A stretch of DNA of 64,000 nt from Magnetospirillum sp. XM-1 (GTDB lineage: Bacteria > Pseudomonadota > Alphaproteobacteria > Rhodospirillales > Magnetospirillaceae), in the NCBI RefSeq assembly GCF_001511835.1, contig NZ_LN997848.1:4058001-4122000 (forward strand), in the 5' to 3' direction. Below the pieces are notes generated by a model, which saw nothing but the letters and a program-made list of their open reading frames with translations, was not told the DNA's origin and did no database searches. Position 1 is the stretch's first letter. Each line of letters opens with the position of its first letter. Positions 35,847-46,627 of the stretch are shown here, in pieces. A program made the position numbers and the translations under genes.

Positions 35847-37641
35847 GCCCGATTCCATCGACGTCCGGGTGCGGGCCGAACAGGTCCGCGTCCTGGCCCG
35901 CAACCTGCCCTTCACCGCGCTGACCGGGGCCGTCATCGCCCTGCTGGCCGCCCTGGGCGCCTCGCCGGTGGCCGGAGAGATGGTGTGGTGGTGGGCCGGC
36001 GCCTTCGTGGTGGTGACGGCGCTGCGCCTCGCCATGCTGCGCTTCTACTGGATGGTGGCCGACCGCGACCGGCGGCCGGACTTCTGGGGGCCCTACATGG
36101 CCTTCAACCTGGCCCTGTCGGGGTTGATGTGGCTGATCTTCGGGCTGACCGCCTTCGACGCCCATCACGCCGGCCATGCCCTGTTCATCGCCGTGATCCT
36201 GACCGGGCTGACGGCGGCGTCGCTGGCCAGCCTGTCGGCCTATTTCCCCGGCCAGATGGCCTTCGCCCTACCGACCATCTTCGGCTTCGTCATCCCGGTG
36301 GCGCTGTCGGGAGAGCGGATGATGACCATCCTGGCGGTGATGGCCGCCGTCTTCCTGGTGGTGGTCACCCTGTCGTGCCGGGCGGCCGAGCGGGTGTTCG
36401 TCCAGTCCATCCGCCTGCGTTTCGAGAACGAGCGGCTGATCGGGGATTTGCGCCAGGCCACCACCGAGGCCGAAGGCGCCAACCGCGCCAAGTCCGACTT
36501 CCTGGCGGTGATGAGCCACGAGTTGCGCACCCCCATCGCCTCGATCCTGGGCTTCGTGCAACTGGCCAAGATGGCCCCGACCCTGGCCCGGGCCAGGGCC
36601 ATGCTGCCCAAGGTGGACCGGGCCGGCCGGCATCTGCTGGCCATCGTCGACGACATCTTGGACATCTCGCGCATCGAGGCGGGCAAGTATTCCCTGGAGC
36701 CCGCCCCCTTCGACCTGGACGAGGTGCTGGGCCACGTCGAGGACCTGACCCGTCCCCTGGCCGAGGAAAAGGGCGTGGCGCTGTCTCTGCGCCGGGCCGA
36801 GGGCTCACCGACCCGGCTGGTGGGCGACGCGCTGCGGCTGGGCCAGATCCTCATCAATCTGGTGGGCAACGCCGTCAAGTTCACCAGCCGCGGCAACGTG
36901 CGGGTCAATGTCCGCACCCTGCCCATCGACGAGATCAGCCTGCTGCTGGAATGCGAGGTGGCGGATTCCGGCATCGGCATCCCCGCCGACCGGCTGGAAG
37001 CCATCTTCGAGCCCTTCACCCAGGGCGACGGCTCGACCACCCGGCGCTATGGCGGCACCGGGCTGGGATTGTCGGTCTGCCGCACCCTGGTGGAGATGAT
37101 GGGCGGCGAGATCACGGTGGAATCCCGGCCGGACCACGGCAGCGTCTTCCGCTTCTCCGCCTTGCTGGGCGTCGCCCCGGCCATGGCGGCGGCGGAGAGC
37201 GCGGAGGCGCAAGCCAGCCCCTCGCCCGATTTCCGCGCCCTGGCCGGCCGCCGCGTCCTGCTGGCCGAGGACAATCCGCAGCTGGCCGAGATCTATTCCG
37301 AGTTCCTGGGCATGAACGGCGTCGAGGTCATCCGGGTGGACAACGGCGCCCAGGTGGTGCCCTGCGCCCTGGACCCCGCCCGGCGGCCCGACCTGATCCT
37401 GATGGACATGGAAATGCCGCAGATGAGCGGCCTGGACGCCACACGGGCCATCCGCGCCCATTTAAGCCGCGACGAGCTGCCCATCATCGGGCTCACCGCC
37501 CACGGCTTCGCCTCGGCCCGCGACCTGTGCATGGCGGCGGGCATGAACGACCAACTGGTCAAGCCGGTGGACTTTCAGTTGCTGACCCGCTCCATCATCC
37601 GCAGCCTGGGAGCCGTGCCGCCAGCGGATGCCCATGGTTGA
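35836..37641 (+). CDS. Hybrid sensor histidine kinase / response regulator
   Basis: 601 aa with a GTG start inside the end of the previous gene. The sensor part is membrane-embedded: about six hydrophobic segments between residues 25 and 180 with little periplasmic sequence. The HisKA box is FLAVMSHELRTPIASILGF with phospho-acceptor His228; N box NLVGNAVKFT (about 341-350), G1 DSGIGIP, F FEPFTQGDGS and G2 GGTGLGLSV complete the ATPase. A C-terminal receiver (470-590) has the acidic pair AEDN, Asp524 in PDLILMDMEMPQMSG, and the Lys in KPVD. The stimulus is unknown. Its 3-prime end overlaps the convergent thiD gene by 47 bp. Confidence 0.93.
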   Translation: MGAEPDSIDVRVRAEQVRVLARNLPFTALTGAVIALLAALGASPVAGEMVWWWAGAFVVVTALRLAMLRFYWMVADRDRRPDFWGPYMAFNLALSGLMWLIFGLTAFDAHHAGHALFIAVILTGLTAASLASLSAYFPGQMAFALPTIFGFVIPVALSGERMMTILAVMAAVFLVVVTLSCRAAERVFVQSIRLRFENERLIGDLRQATTEAEGANRAKSDFLAVMSHELRTPIASILGFVQLAKMAPTLARARAMLPKVDRAGRHLLAIVDDILDISRIEAGKYSLEPAPFDLDEVLGHVEDLTRPLAEEKGVALSLRRAEGSPTRLVGDALRLGQILINLVGNAVKFTSRGNVRVNVRTLPIDEISLLLECEVADSGIGIPADRLEAIFEPFTQGDGSTTRRYGGTGLGLSVCRTLVEMMGGEITVESRPDHGSVFRFSALLGVAPAMAAAESAEAQASPSPDFRALAGRRVLLAEDNPQLAEIYSEFLGMNGVEVIRVDNGAQVVPCALDPARRPDLILMDMEMPQMSGLDATRAIRAHLSRDELPIIGLTAHGFASARDLCMAAGMNDQLVKPVDFQLLTRSIIRSLGAVPPADAHG

Positions 37642-38407
37642 GGGGACCGTGGCCGCTGCCTAGACCCGGCGCCGTCTCGATGGCCTTGACCAGGTAGGCC
37701 CTGGCGCACTCCACCGCATCGCTTAAATCCATGCCCCGGGCCAGCCCGGCGGCGATGCTCGACGCCAGGGTGCAGCCGGTGCCGTGGGTCGAGCGGGTGT
37801 GGATGCGCCGCCCCGCATAGCGCCGCACGCCCCCGCCATCGGCCAGCACGTCCACCAGTTCGTCGCCCTCCAGGTGCCCGCCCTTGAGCAGCACCGCCTT
37901 GGGCCCGAGCGCCAGCAGGTCCAGCGCGGCGCGCTCCATGTCGGCCACGCCCGTGATGGCGCGGCCCAGCAGCACCTCGGCCTCGGGAATGTTGGGGGTA
38001 AGCAGCCGGGCACGGGGCACCAGCAGCGAGATCAGGGCGCCGGCGGCGCTGCCCTCCAGCAAGGCGGCGCCGCCCTTGGCCACCATCACCGGATCAAGCA
38101 CCAGCGGCACGTCGGGAGCCAGCGCCGCCAGCCCCTCGGCCACCGCCTCGACGATGGCGGCCGAGGCCAGCATGCCGGTCTTGACGCAATCGGCGCCGAT
38201 ATCGCTTAGGACCGCCTCCATCTGCGCCCGCACGAAAGCCGGCGGCACCTCGTGGATGCCGCTCACCCCATGGGTGTTCTGGGCGGTCAGAGCCGTGACG
38301 GCGGTGGCGGCGTATCCGCCCAGGCAGGTCACCGCCTTGATGTCGGCCTGGATGCCGGCGCCGCCGCCCGAATCAGAACCGGCGATGATCAGGACTCTTC
38401 CAAGCAT
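37595..38407 (-). CDS. thiD: Hydroxymethylpyrimidine/phosphomethylpyrimidine kinase
   Basis: 270 aa from ATG 38407. It phosphorylates HMP and HMP-P in thiamine synthesis. Motifs are VLIIAGSDSGGGAGIQADIK at the N-terminus, TAQNTHGVSGIHEVP, DPVMVAKGGAALL, and the anion-hole THGTGCTLASSIAAGLARGM. No TPP riboswitch is seen upstream. The final 16 codons are antisense to the end of the histidine kinase gene. Confidence 0.95.
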   Translation of the reverse strand: MLGRVLIIAGSDSGGGAGIQADIKAVTCLGGYAATAVTALTAQNTHGVSGIHEVPPAFVRAQMEAVLSDIGADCVKTGMLASAAIVEAVAEGLAALAPDVPLVLDPVMVAKGGAALLEGSAAGALISLLVPRARLLTPNIPEAEVLLGRAITGVADMERAALDLLALGPKAVLLKGGHLEGDELVDVLADGGGVRRYAGRRIHTRSTHGTGCTLASSIAAGLARGMDLSDAVECARAYLVKAIETAPGLGSGHGPLNHGHPLAARLPGCG

Positions 38408-38597
38408 GGCCGGACTCCCTTGCAATCAAAAGATTTAATGCCTTTGACACATTTTTAATGCGGGCATCCCTATGCTGCATCTGGGTGACATTTTGTATCA
38501 AGCACCAAAATCGGGTGTTTACCCCCTTGTGCGCCGCAACATCGCTGCGTACATTCCCTTATACGAAAGCATCGCCACACATCCCACGAGGCACGTC
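38408..38597. promoter_or_regulatory. Divergent intergenic region between thiD and a small ORF
   Basis: 190 bp, noticeably AT-rich against the surroundings. A TTGACA hexamer is at 38444-38449, but no -10 lies at normal spacing (TATGCT at 38471 is 21 bp away). A second AT-rich patch with TATACG lies near 38560. One or two promoters are likely, but I cannot fix them. Confidence 0.4.
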
Positions 38598-38789
38598 ATG
38601 CAGTACAGATGGGAAGAGATCGATCAGCTTGCCGCAATTCTCGAGGCGGAGGCCGCCGGCCACCCGGTGGACACCGACCGCGCCCGCGACCTGGCCGAGC
38701 GCCTGGTCCGGCTGTGCCCGGACATCGCCAAGACCATGAACCGGGTGGTGGAGCGCTTCGCCCCCGAGGCCGCCACAGCGGCGGCTTAA
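38598..38789 (+). CDS. Small protein of unknown function
   Basis: 63 aa from ATG 38598 (MQYRWEEIDQLAAILEAEAA), preferred over an in-frame ATG 126 bp upstream because the upstream stretch is AT-rich and has non-coding character. It is helical and acidic, with DRARDLAERLVRLCPDIAKT and a C-terminal RVVERFAPEA. It is followed by a good terminator at 38806, which supports a real transcript. I do not recognise the family. Confidence 0.6.
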   Translation: MQYRWEEIDQLAAILEAEAAGHPVDTDRARDLAERLVRLCPDIAKTMNRVVERFAPEAATAAA

Positions 38790-38805
38790 GGCTCAGGGAA
38801 CGGCC

Positions 38806-38829
38806 AAGGGGGCGCAAAGCCCCCTTTTC
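38806..38829 (+). terminator. Intrinsic terminator after the small ORF
   Basis: AAGGGGGC (38806-38813), loop GCAAA, GCCCCCTT (38819-38826), then TTCT on +. It stands between the small ORF and the convergent glmM and may serve both. Confidence 0.8.
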
Positions 38830-38836
38830 TACGCCT

Positions 38837-40192
38837 TCAGCCCGCCACCCGGCGGATGGTGTCAACGATGGCATCGACCGAGGCCTCGACCAGGGCCTTG
38901 TCCTCGCCTTCGGCCATCACCCGGATCAGCGGCTCGGTTCCCGACTTCCTGATCAGCAGGCGGCCCTGCCCTGCCAGCTTGGCCTCGGCGTCCTTGATGG
39001 CAGTTTCCACCGCCGGCGCGGCCAGCACCTCGGCCACCGAGCCCTTGGCCACCCGCACATTCTTCAGCACCTGGGGCAGCGGCGTGAACAGGCGCAGCAT
39101 CTCGCTGGCCGGCTTGCCCGACTGGACCAGCGCCGCCAGCACCTGCAGGCCCGCCACCAGGCCGTCGCCGGTGGTGGAATGGTCGGACAGGATGATGTGG
39201 CCCGACTGCTCGCCGCCGACGTTGAAGCCTTCGCGGCGCATGTGCTCCAGCACGTAGCGGTCGCCCACCGCCGTGCGGATGGTCTTCAGGCCCCGCTGGT
39301 CCAGGAAGCGCTCCAGCCCCAAATTTGACATCACGGTGGCGACGATGCCGCCGCCCTTCAGCTGGCCCGAGCGGTGCCAAAGATCGCCGATCAGCGCCAT
39401 CAGCTGGTCGCCGTCGATCATGTGGCCCAATTCGTCGCACAGCACCACCCGGTCGGCGTCGCCGTCCAGCGCGATGCCCAGATGGGCGCCGTGCGCCACC
39501 ACCTGCTCGCGCATGGTTTCGGTGTGCAGCGAGCCGCAATTCTTGTTGATGTTCATGCCGTCGGGATTGACCGCCACCGGAATCACCTCGGCGCCCAGCT
39601 CCCACAGCACGGTGGGGGCCACCTTGTAGGCGGCGCCGTTGGCGCAATCGACCACGATCTTCAGGCCGTCCAGGCGCAGACCGCGCGGGAAGGTGTACTT
39701 GGCGTATTCGATATAGCGGCCCGCCGCGTCGTCCAGGCGCTTGGCGCGGCCCAGATGGTCCGACCCCACCCGGTAGGAATCCAGGCCGTTGAACATGGAA
39801 TTCTCGATGGTCAGCTCGTCCTCGTCGGAGAGCTTGAAGCCATCGGGGCCGAACAGCTTGATGCCGTTGTCCTGATAGGGATTATGCGACGCCGAGATCA
39901 TCACGCCCAGATCGGCGCGCATGGACCGGGTCAGCATGGCCACCGCCGGGGTGGGCAGCGGGCCCAGCAGCAGCACGTCCATGCCCACCGAGATGAAGCC
40001 CGCCGTCAGCGCCGGCTCGAGCAGATAGCCGGACAGCCGGGTGTCCTTGCCGATCACCACCACGTGGCGATGGTCGCCGCGGGTGAAGTGCCGCCCGGCG
40101 GCCATGCCCAGCTTCATGGCCATCTCGGCCGTCATGGGGTCGGTGTTGGCGGTGCCCCTGATCCCGTCGGTGCCGAACAGCTTGCGCGTCAT
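38837..40192 (-). CDS. glmM: Phosphoglucosamine mutase
   Basis: 451 aa, standard length. It converts glucosamine-6-phosphate to glucosamine-1-phosphate for UDP-GlcNAc and cell-wall synthesis. The N-terminus is [18 protein letters not shown]; the phosphoserine loop is [20 protein letters not shown] (active Ser near 102); the metal loop is [14 protein letters not shown]; the sugar loop is [10 protein letters not shown]; and the C-terminal phosphate site is [15 protein letters not shown]. In many alphaproteobacteria it follows folP and ftsH; here about 1.8 kb containing a lipoprotein gene and a decayed gene separates them. Confidence 0.98.
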   Translation of the reverse strand: MTRKLFGTDGIRGTANTDPMTAEMAMKLGMAAGRHFTRGDHRHVVVIGKDTRLSGYLLEPALTAGFISVGMDVLLLGPLPTPAVAMLTRSMRADLGVMISASHNPYQDNGIKLFGPDGFKLSDEDELTIENSMFNGLDSYRVGSDHLGRAKRLDDAAGRYIEYAKYTFPRGLRLDGLKIVVDCANGAAYKVAPTVLWELGAEVIPVAVNPDGMNINKNCGSLHTETMREQVVAHGAHLGIALDGDADRVVLCDELGHMIDGDQLMALIGDLWHRSGQLKGGGIVATVMSNLGLERFLDQRGLKTIRTAVGDRYVLEHMRREGFNVGGEQSGHIILSDHSTTGDGLVAGLQVLAALVQSGKPASEMLRLFTPLPQVLKNVRVAKGSVAEVLAAPAVETAIKDAEAKLAGQGRLLIRKSGTEPLIRVMAEGEDKALVEASVDAIVDTIRRVAG

Positions 40193-40268
40193 CCCGGTCC
40201 TATCCCTTTGCCCGAAAAGAGGGATTGGATAGCAAGCCGGGACGGGAATGGGAAGGAGAAAGGGTAAA

Positions 40269-40293
40269 GGGGGTGCTCGATGAGAACACCCCC
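40269..40293 (-). terminator. Terminator of the lipoprotein gene
   Basis: GGGGGTG (40269-40275) pairs with CACCCCC (40287-40293), and inner CTC/GAG can extend the stem. On the minus strand it is followed by TTTACCCTTTC. It lies 20 bp past the stop of the gene at 40313. Confidence 0.65.
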
Positions 40294-40312
40294 GCTGGCT
40301 CGAGGAATGGTT

Positions 40313-41269
40313 CTACTGCTTGACTGCCGGAGCAGGAGTCCCGGCAGGGGCGGAAGCTTTAGCCGGAGGAGTTTCGCCATTAACCCCCAGTGCGGCTGCC
40401 ATGGCCGAAGCCTCGGCCTCGCACTTCTTGAAGACCCCCGAATAGTCCATCGAGCCGTCCTTGGCCTTGACCGCGGTTCCCTGCGCCCTCAGGACGCATT
40501 GCTGCCGGTAGGAAGAAACCATGCGCTTTCCGGTCACCGCATCCACGTCCACCGGGTTGCTGAGGGCTTCCTGCACAGTCTTCATCCCCTCGATGGCGGA
40601 ACACGCGCCATTGTACTGGATCGCGTCACTGAGGGCGGCCTCCAGGCTGTAGGTGGCGATATCCTTTGGCGCCTTCTCTCCGATTCGCTTGGCGATCTCC
40701 AGACGCTTCATGTCGATCCCGGCAAAGATTACCGGCACCGCGGTGTTCTTAAAGAATGCCTTATTGAATTCGGCGTTCAGGCCGGAACTGATGCCGGCCG
40801 TTGCCGACAGCCCCTGTGCCGCCTCGGTGAATAGGCCGCCGAGAACACCCGTCACCGTGGACAAGGTTCCAAAGCTCATTCCCGAGATGCTGTCGATTTC
40901 CGATACAGACTGTTTGTAAACCTCGCAACGGCGATCCGCGACCATCATGACATAACGCTGGATCGAATTTCGAGCGCCGATCTTAGCCGTAACCTTATCC
41001 GCCCCCTCATCCTTGCCGGAACAGGTTCGAAACTTGGCCAGGACCTCATCGACGCTGCTGGCCTTCATGTCGTCGCAGGCCGAATACCGCTCGACCACCG
41101 CCTTTAGATCGACCCGCCCCCATTCGTCCGACTTGCGAATGACCTGCGGCGTACCGGCCATGGTTATGTTGGTTCCATCGTTGTCGATGGTATCTGCGAC
41201 ATGCGACGACACACAACCGCTCACCATGAGCACGACGAAGGAGAGACTTGTTTTTGGCATCATCACCAT
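40313..41269 (-). CDS. Predicted lipoprotein of unknown function
   Basis: 318 aa. A short N-terminus, MVMMPKTSLSFVVLMVSGC, gives a signal peptide with lipobox (VSGC, Cys19); start ATG 41269 or the ATG 6 bp later. The mature part has paired cysteines (YSACDDMK, FRTCSGKD, DRRCEVYK, NGACSAIE, QQCVLRAQ, KKCEAEAS) and a Gly/Ala-rich middle (SGMSFGTLSTVTGVLGGLFT) that could be amphipathic or membrane-active. It ends in a Pro/Ala tail. Base composition is lower in GC than glmM or folP, and the upstream 90 bp are very AT-rich. I do not recognise a family; horizontal acquisition is possible. Confidence 0.65.
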   Translation of the reverse strand: MVMMPKTSLSFVVLMVSGCVSSHVADTIDNDGTNITMAGTPQVIRKSDEWGRVDLKAVVERYSACDDMKASSVDEVLAKFRTCSGKDEGADKVTAKIGARNSIQRYVMMVADRRCEVYKQSVSEIDSISGMSFGTLSTVTGVLGGLFTEAAQGLSATAGISSGLNAEFNKAFFKNTAVPVIFAGIDMKRLEIAKRIGEKAPKDIATYSLEAALSDAIQYNGACSAIEGMKTVQEALSNPVDVDAVTGKRMVSSYRQQCVLRAQGTAVKAKDGSMDYSGVFKKCEAEASAMAAALGVNGETPPAKASAPAGTPAPAVKQ

Positions 41270-41505
41270 GAAATCCCCCTATTTATATTGGATTAAATTA
41301 CAACATATTACCATCATTGGGATTATTTATGTACATAAACTCTATAACCAAATGTAACGTCCCTCGGCAGAGATCCACCCTTCCGGATCCTGTCCGAATT
41401 GCCGCCATTAGCGCGGAAACACATTCATGCCGCTCCAATACGGAGGCGGCATCACAGCGTTGCCGGGCGGTCTAGGCTCGGTGAGCTGTATTTAGCCAAG
41501 AGGGC
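41270..41505. other. AT-rich intergenic region between the lipoprotein gene and a decayed gene
   Basis: Positions 41270-41360 are among the most AT-rich in the window and probably hold the lipoprotein promoter, though no well-spaced pair stands out. At 41427-41452 ATGCCGCTCC and GGAGGCGGCAT form a hairpin with one bulged G. No gene is seen. Confidence 0.4.
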
Positions 41506-41969
41506 ATCACGACGTGTTTCGAATCGGCGTTACGCCGCGACTCCACTCCCGGCACCGCCATCCTGTCGCTGGCGGTCGGGATCACCGGGGTGATTTTGTT
41601 TTTCCATTTGGCCAAGGAGCCGGCCGAAACCGTCCATGAATGGCTGGGCATGGCGTTCATGGCCGTGGCCAGCCTGCACGTCGTCCACCATAGCGGCCGG
41701 TTCGTCCAGATGCCGGGACAGCCCCGCTTGCAAGTGATGGCGGACATCGCCGCCTTCGTCGCCCTGGCCCTGCCCAAGCCACCGGGCAATCCCCTGGTCC
41801 GTCTTCCCGGCTGGCCCCGGCAATCGGCAGCAGTATCGACGAGGTGCTGGCCCGCCTCAGGCAGAAGGGCATCAAGGCCACCGCCGAGGACAGCCTCACC
41901 GTCCTGGCCTCGGACCATCGCCGGCAGCCGGGCGATCCGGTCACCATCATCCTGCCGCCGCAGCGCTGA
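41506..41969 (+). pseudogene. Decayed DUF4405-type membrane protein gene
   Basis: Frame 1 encodes ALRRDSTPGTAILSLAVGIT then ILFFHLAKEP, HEWLGMAFMAVASLHVVHH and LQVMADIAAFVALALP, the two to three helices and His residues of the cytochrome-b-like DUF4405 group. The homologous C-terminal tail (RLAPAIGSSIDEVLARLRQK, DSLTVLASDHRRQPGDPV) continues in the -1 frame from about 41800 to the TGA at 41969. No start codon precedes the first helix: an ATC at 41506 stands 7 nt after AGAGGG where ATG is expected. The internal GTG at 41590 would lose the first helix. The start loss and frameshift are seen directly; decay rather than sequencing error is inferred. Confidence 0.6.
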
Positions 41970-43113
41970 TCAGGCCCCTTCCCGCATCGCCTTCCAGACG
42001 GTAAGCGCCTGCACCGTCTCCGGCACGTCGTGGACACGCAGGATCTGATAGCCGGCATCCAGCCCGGCCAGATTGGCCGCCAGGGTTCCGGGCAGGCGGT
42101 CTTTGGCCGCCTCGCCCTTGGACAGCCGGGCCACGAAGCTCTTGCGCGATACGCCCAGCAACAGCGGCAGGCCGAGACCGTGCAGCAGGGCAAGGCTCCC
42201 CAGGATCTGGGCGCAATGCTCCGGCGTCTTGCCGAAGCCGATGCCGGGGTCAAGGCAGATGCGGTCGCGCGCGATGCCCGCCGCCTCACACTCGCTTACC
42301 CGCCCGGCCAGATGGTCGAACACGTCCAGGGGCGCGCAGTCGTAGACCGGCGCCGCCTGCATGGTGCGGGGGTCGTCGCCCTGCATGTGCATCAGGCAGA
42401 GGTCGGCGCCGCTTCGGGCCGCCACCACCGGCGCATCCGGATCGCCCAGCAGGGCGGTGACGTCGTTGATGATCCTGGCGCCGGCCTCCACCGCCGCGCC
42501 CATGACGACGGCGTGGCGGGTGTCGATGGAGACGCACAGCCCCTTCTCGGCCAGGGCGCGCACCACGGGAAGCACGCGGCCCGCCTCTTCCTCCGGGCTG
42601 ACCGGGTCGGCGCCGGGCCGGGTGGATTCTCCGCCCACGTCGATGATCCCGGCCCCCGCCTCGGCCAAGGCGAGGCCACGCTTGATGGCGGCTTCGGTCT
42701 CGAACGCCTCGCCGCCATCCGAGAAGCTGTCAGGCGTCACGTTGACGATGCCCATGATGCGCGGCCGGTCCATGTCCAGCCCGCCCCACTTCCGGCGCTT
42801 CGCGCCGATGCGGTGGATGGTCTCGGCCACCAGACGGGCCAGGGCCGGGTCCTCGCCCTCGGCCCAGTCCACCACCTCGGCGAAGGGGGCGACGGCGAGC
42901 GCCGCCCCGCCGCCCTGGCGCCGCGTGATCACGCCCAGCGCGGTAAAGGCGGCCCAGCCGTCGGCAATGGGCCAGCCATTGCCCGAAATGACGGCGGCGG
43001 CGGCCTGCTCGCCCCAGACCAGACCGGCGGGCAGCAGATGAAGCCCGCCCCCCGAGACATCGAAGCCCCGCGGCAGGGCGGGGCTTCGGGTAAAGGCGGA
43101 AGAGACTAAGGCC

Positions 43114-43121
<8 letters not shown>
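41970..43121 (-). CDS. folP: Dihydropteroate synthase with N-terminal extension
   Basis: 383 aa with GTG 43121 overlapping the ftsH stop by 8 bp. It condenses p-aminobenzoate with the pterin diphosphate in folate synthesis and is the sulfonamide target. The TIM-barrel starts near residue 118 with [20 protein letters not shown]; further motifs are [57 protein letters not shown], and [14 protein letters not shown]. The first about 115 residues are an alphaproteobacterial extension of unknown role ([32 protein letters not shown]). Translational coupling to ftsH is likely. Confidence 0.93.
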
Positions 43122-45030
<1,909 letters not shown>

Positions 45031-45072
45031 GGTAGCGTCCTTCCCGTCAAGTGCTGTACCGGACCAAGTCGT

Positions 45073-46404
45073 CTACACATAGTGCCGAATCCCGCCGGCA
45101 CAAGCGGAAACGGTGAGAACGTGGATGGGCGAGGCGCACAAGCCGGTCAGCAGGCGCGCCGCCTCATCCCGGTTATAGCCGAGGTGCGGCACGGCGAGAA
45201 TACCCCGCTCATGGTAAAGCGCAGGTAAAGTGGGACAAACGCAGGCGGGCACCGGTTCGGGCCGCGTCCGGCCCATCAGGGCGACGGCCTTTCGCCGCCC
45301 CTGGGGCCCCAGCGCGCCCAGCCACAGCCCCGGCGGCGCATGGGCGGCGACCACCACCTCGAAACGTCCGTCCCAGCGGATGCGGGCCCCCGGAACCAGG
45401 GGCAGCATGCCCTCCACCCGTTCCGGCTCGCGGCAGACCACCGTGGCGGCGCCTTGCGGCACGATCCGGCACCCGGCCAGGGTCCTGGCCGTCTCCAGCC
45501 CCGACCGCAAGGCGTCGTACAGCCGCTCCAGCCGCTCCAGCCGGGGGGTATGGGCCTCGCCCCCCACACTCAGCAGCAGCCGGGCCAGCAGGCGCAGCCC
45601 CACCTCGTCGGGCAATCCCGACAGGGCGGCGGGGTTCAGGCGGGCATAGCCGGCCGGATCGAGGATTACGTGACGGGCGGCGGCTTCCGCCACCATCGCC
45701 TCCACGGCATCCTGGGCGCGGGCGAGCGAACGGGCGGTGGCGGCCAGCCGCTCAGGCCTCAGCCCCTCGGCGGCCAGGACGGGGGCGAGGCGGCGCAGCC
45801 GCACCCTGGCGAAGGCCGGGTTGGCGTTGGAGGGATCGCAGATCCAGTCCTGCCCCCGCTGGCGCAAGGTGGCCTCGAGCCGGGCGCGGGGCAGGCCCAG
45901 CAGCGGCCGCAGCAGGCGGCCCCAGGCGGTCGGGCGCTCAGGAGCCATGGCCGACAGCCCGTCCAGGCCCGAGCCGCGCCCCAGGCGCAGCAGCAGGGTC
46001 TCGGCCTGATCGTCCATGTGATGGGCCAGCAGCAGGTGCAGGATGCCCCGGGCGGCGCAGGCCTCGCCCAGCAGGCGGTAGCGGGCGTCGCGCGCCGCCG
46101 CCTGGAGATCGGCGCGGGGCTTGTCCCCCTCCCACGCCAGGATGTGCTGGGCGATGCCATGGGCGGCCAGCCAGCCCCCCACCCGCTTCGCCTCGGCGGC
46201 GGAATCCGGGCGCAGGCCGTGATCGACGGTCAGGGCGATCGCCTCGCCGCCCCGCTCTCTTGCCCATTGGGCGGCCAGCAGGGCAAGGGCCAGGGAATCG
46301 GCGCCGCCCGACACCGCCACAGCCAGACGCGGCGTCGTCTCGAACGGCCCCAGGGGGGCCATCAGGCGGGAAAAATCGTCGGACGTCAGCGGTAGAACGG
46401 ACAT
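45073..46404 (-). CDS. tilS: tRNA(Ile)-lysidine synthase
   Basis: 443 aa from ATG 46404. It converts C34 of the CAT-anticodon tRNA-Ile to lysidine so that it reads ATA codons. The PP-loop VAVSGGADSLALALLAAQ has SGGADS at 32-37; DHGLRPDSAAEAKRV and LAHHMDDQAETLLLRLGRGS are typical, and RVRLRRLAPVLAAEGLRPER leads to the helical and C-terminal RNA-binding domains. The C-terminal domain is less conserved than the core. It lies 43 bp before ftsH, probably co-transcribed. Confidence 0.93.
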   Translation of the reverse strand: MSVLPLTSDDFSRLMAPLGPFETTPRLAVAVSGGADSLALALLAAQWARERGGEAIALTVDHGLRPDSAAEAKRVGGWLAAHGIAQHILAWEGDKPRADLQAAARDARYRLLGEACAARGILHLLLAHHMDDQAETLLLRLGRGSGLDGLSAMAPERPTAWGRLLRPLLGLPRARLEATLRQRGQDWICDPSNANPAFARVRLRRLAPVLAAEGLRPERLAATARSLARAQDAVEAMVAEAAARHVILDPAGYARLNPAALSGLPDEVGLRLLARLLLSVGGEAHTPRLERLERLYDALRSGLETARTLAGCRIVPQGAATVVCREPERVEGMLPLVPGARIRWDGRFEVVVAAHAPPGLWLGALGPQGRRKAVALMGRTRPEPVPACVCPTLPALYHERGILAVPHLGYNRDEAARLLTGLCASPIHVLTVSACAGGIRHYV

Positions 46405-46513
46405 GGTCTTCCGGCGTCCTCGGCCTATCGGGCTATCGCCCAAGCCCATCCGGGGCAAGGCCCCGGACCCCATTCATTTTCATTCCTAAAGGGCTGTGTC
46501 GCATCCCTTCCGC

Positions 46514-46560
46514 CGTCACCCCCGGACTTGATCCGGGGGTCCATGGATTGCCGGGTCAAG
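46514..46560. repeat. 47-bp dispersed palindromic repeat, copy 1
   Basis: Contains CCCCCGGACTTGATCCGGGGG (a near-perfect hairpin; 21 bases at 46519-46539, first 20 CCCCCGGACTTGATCCGGGG). Bases 46514-46560 match 63463-63509 in reverse orientation with one mismatch in 47. It lies in the 223-bp gap between cpoB and tilS. REP-type elements of this kind occur between genes and may affect mRNA ends. Confidence 0.8.
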
Positions 46561-46627
46561 CGACGCTTCCACCTAAACCGAACAACTCAAAAACAAAGAG
46601 AGGTCCGGGCGGCAGCCCGATGCATGG

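Noticed and set aside
38408..38470. TPP riboswitch before thiD
   Set aside because: The THI-box core sequences are absent and the leader is too short and AT-rich.
41013..41357. Plus-strand ORF of 114 codons opposite the lipoprotein gene
   Set aside because: It is antisense to a gene with a clear lipobox and terminator, and has no ribosome site or family character.
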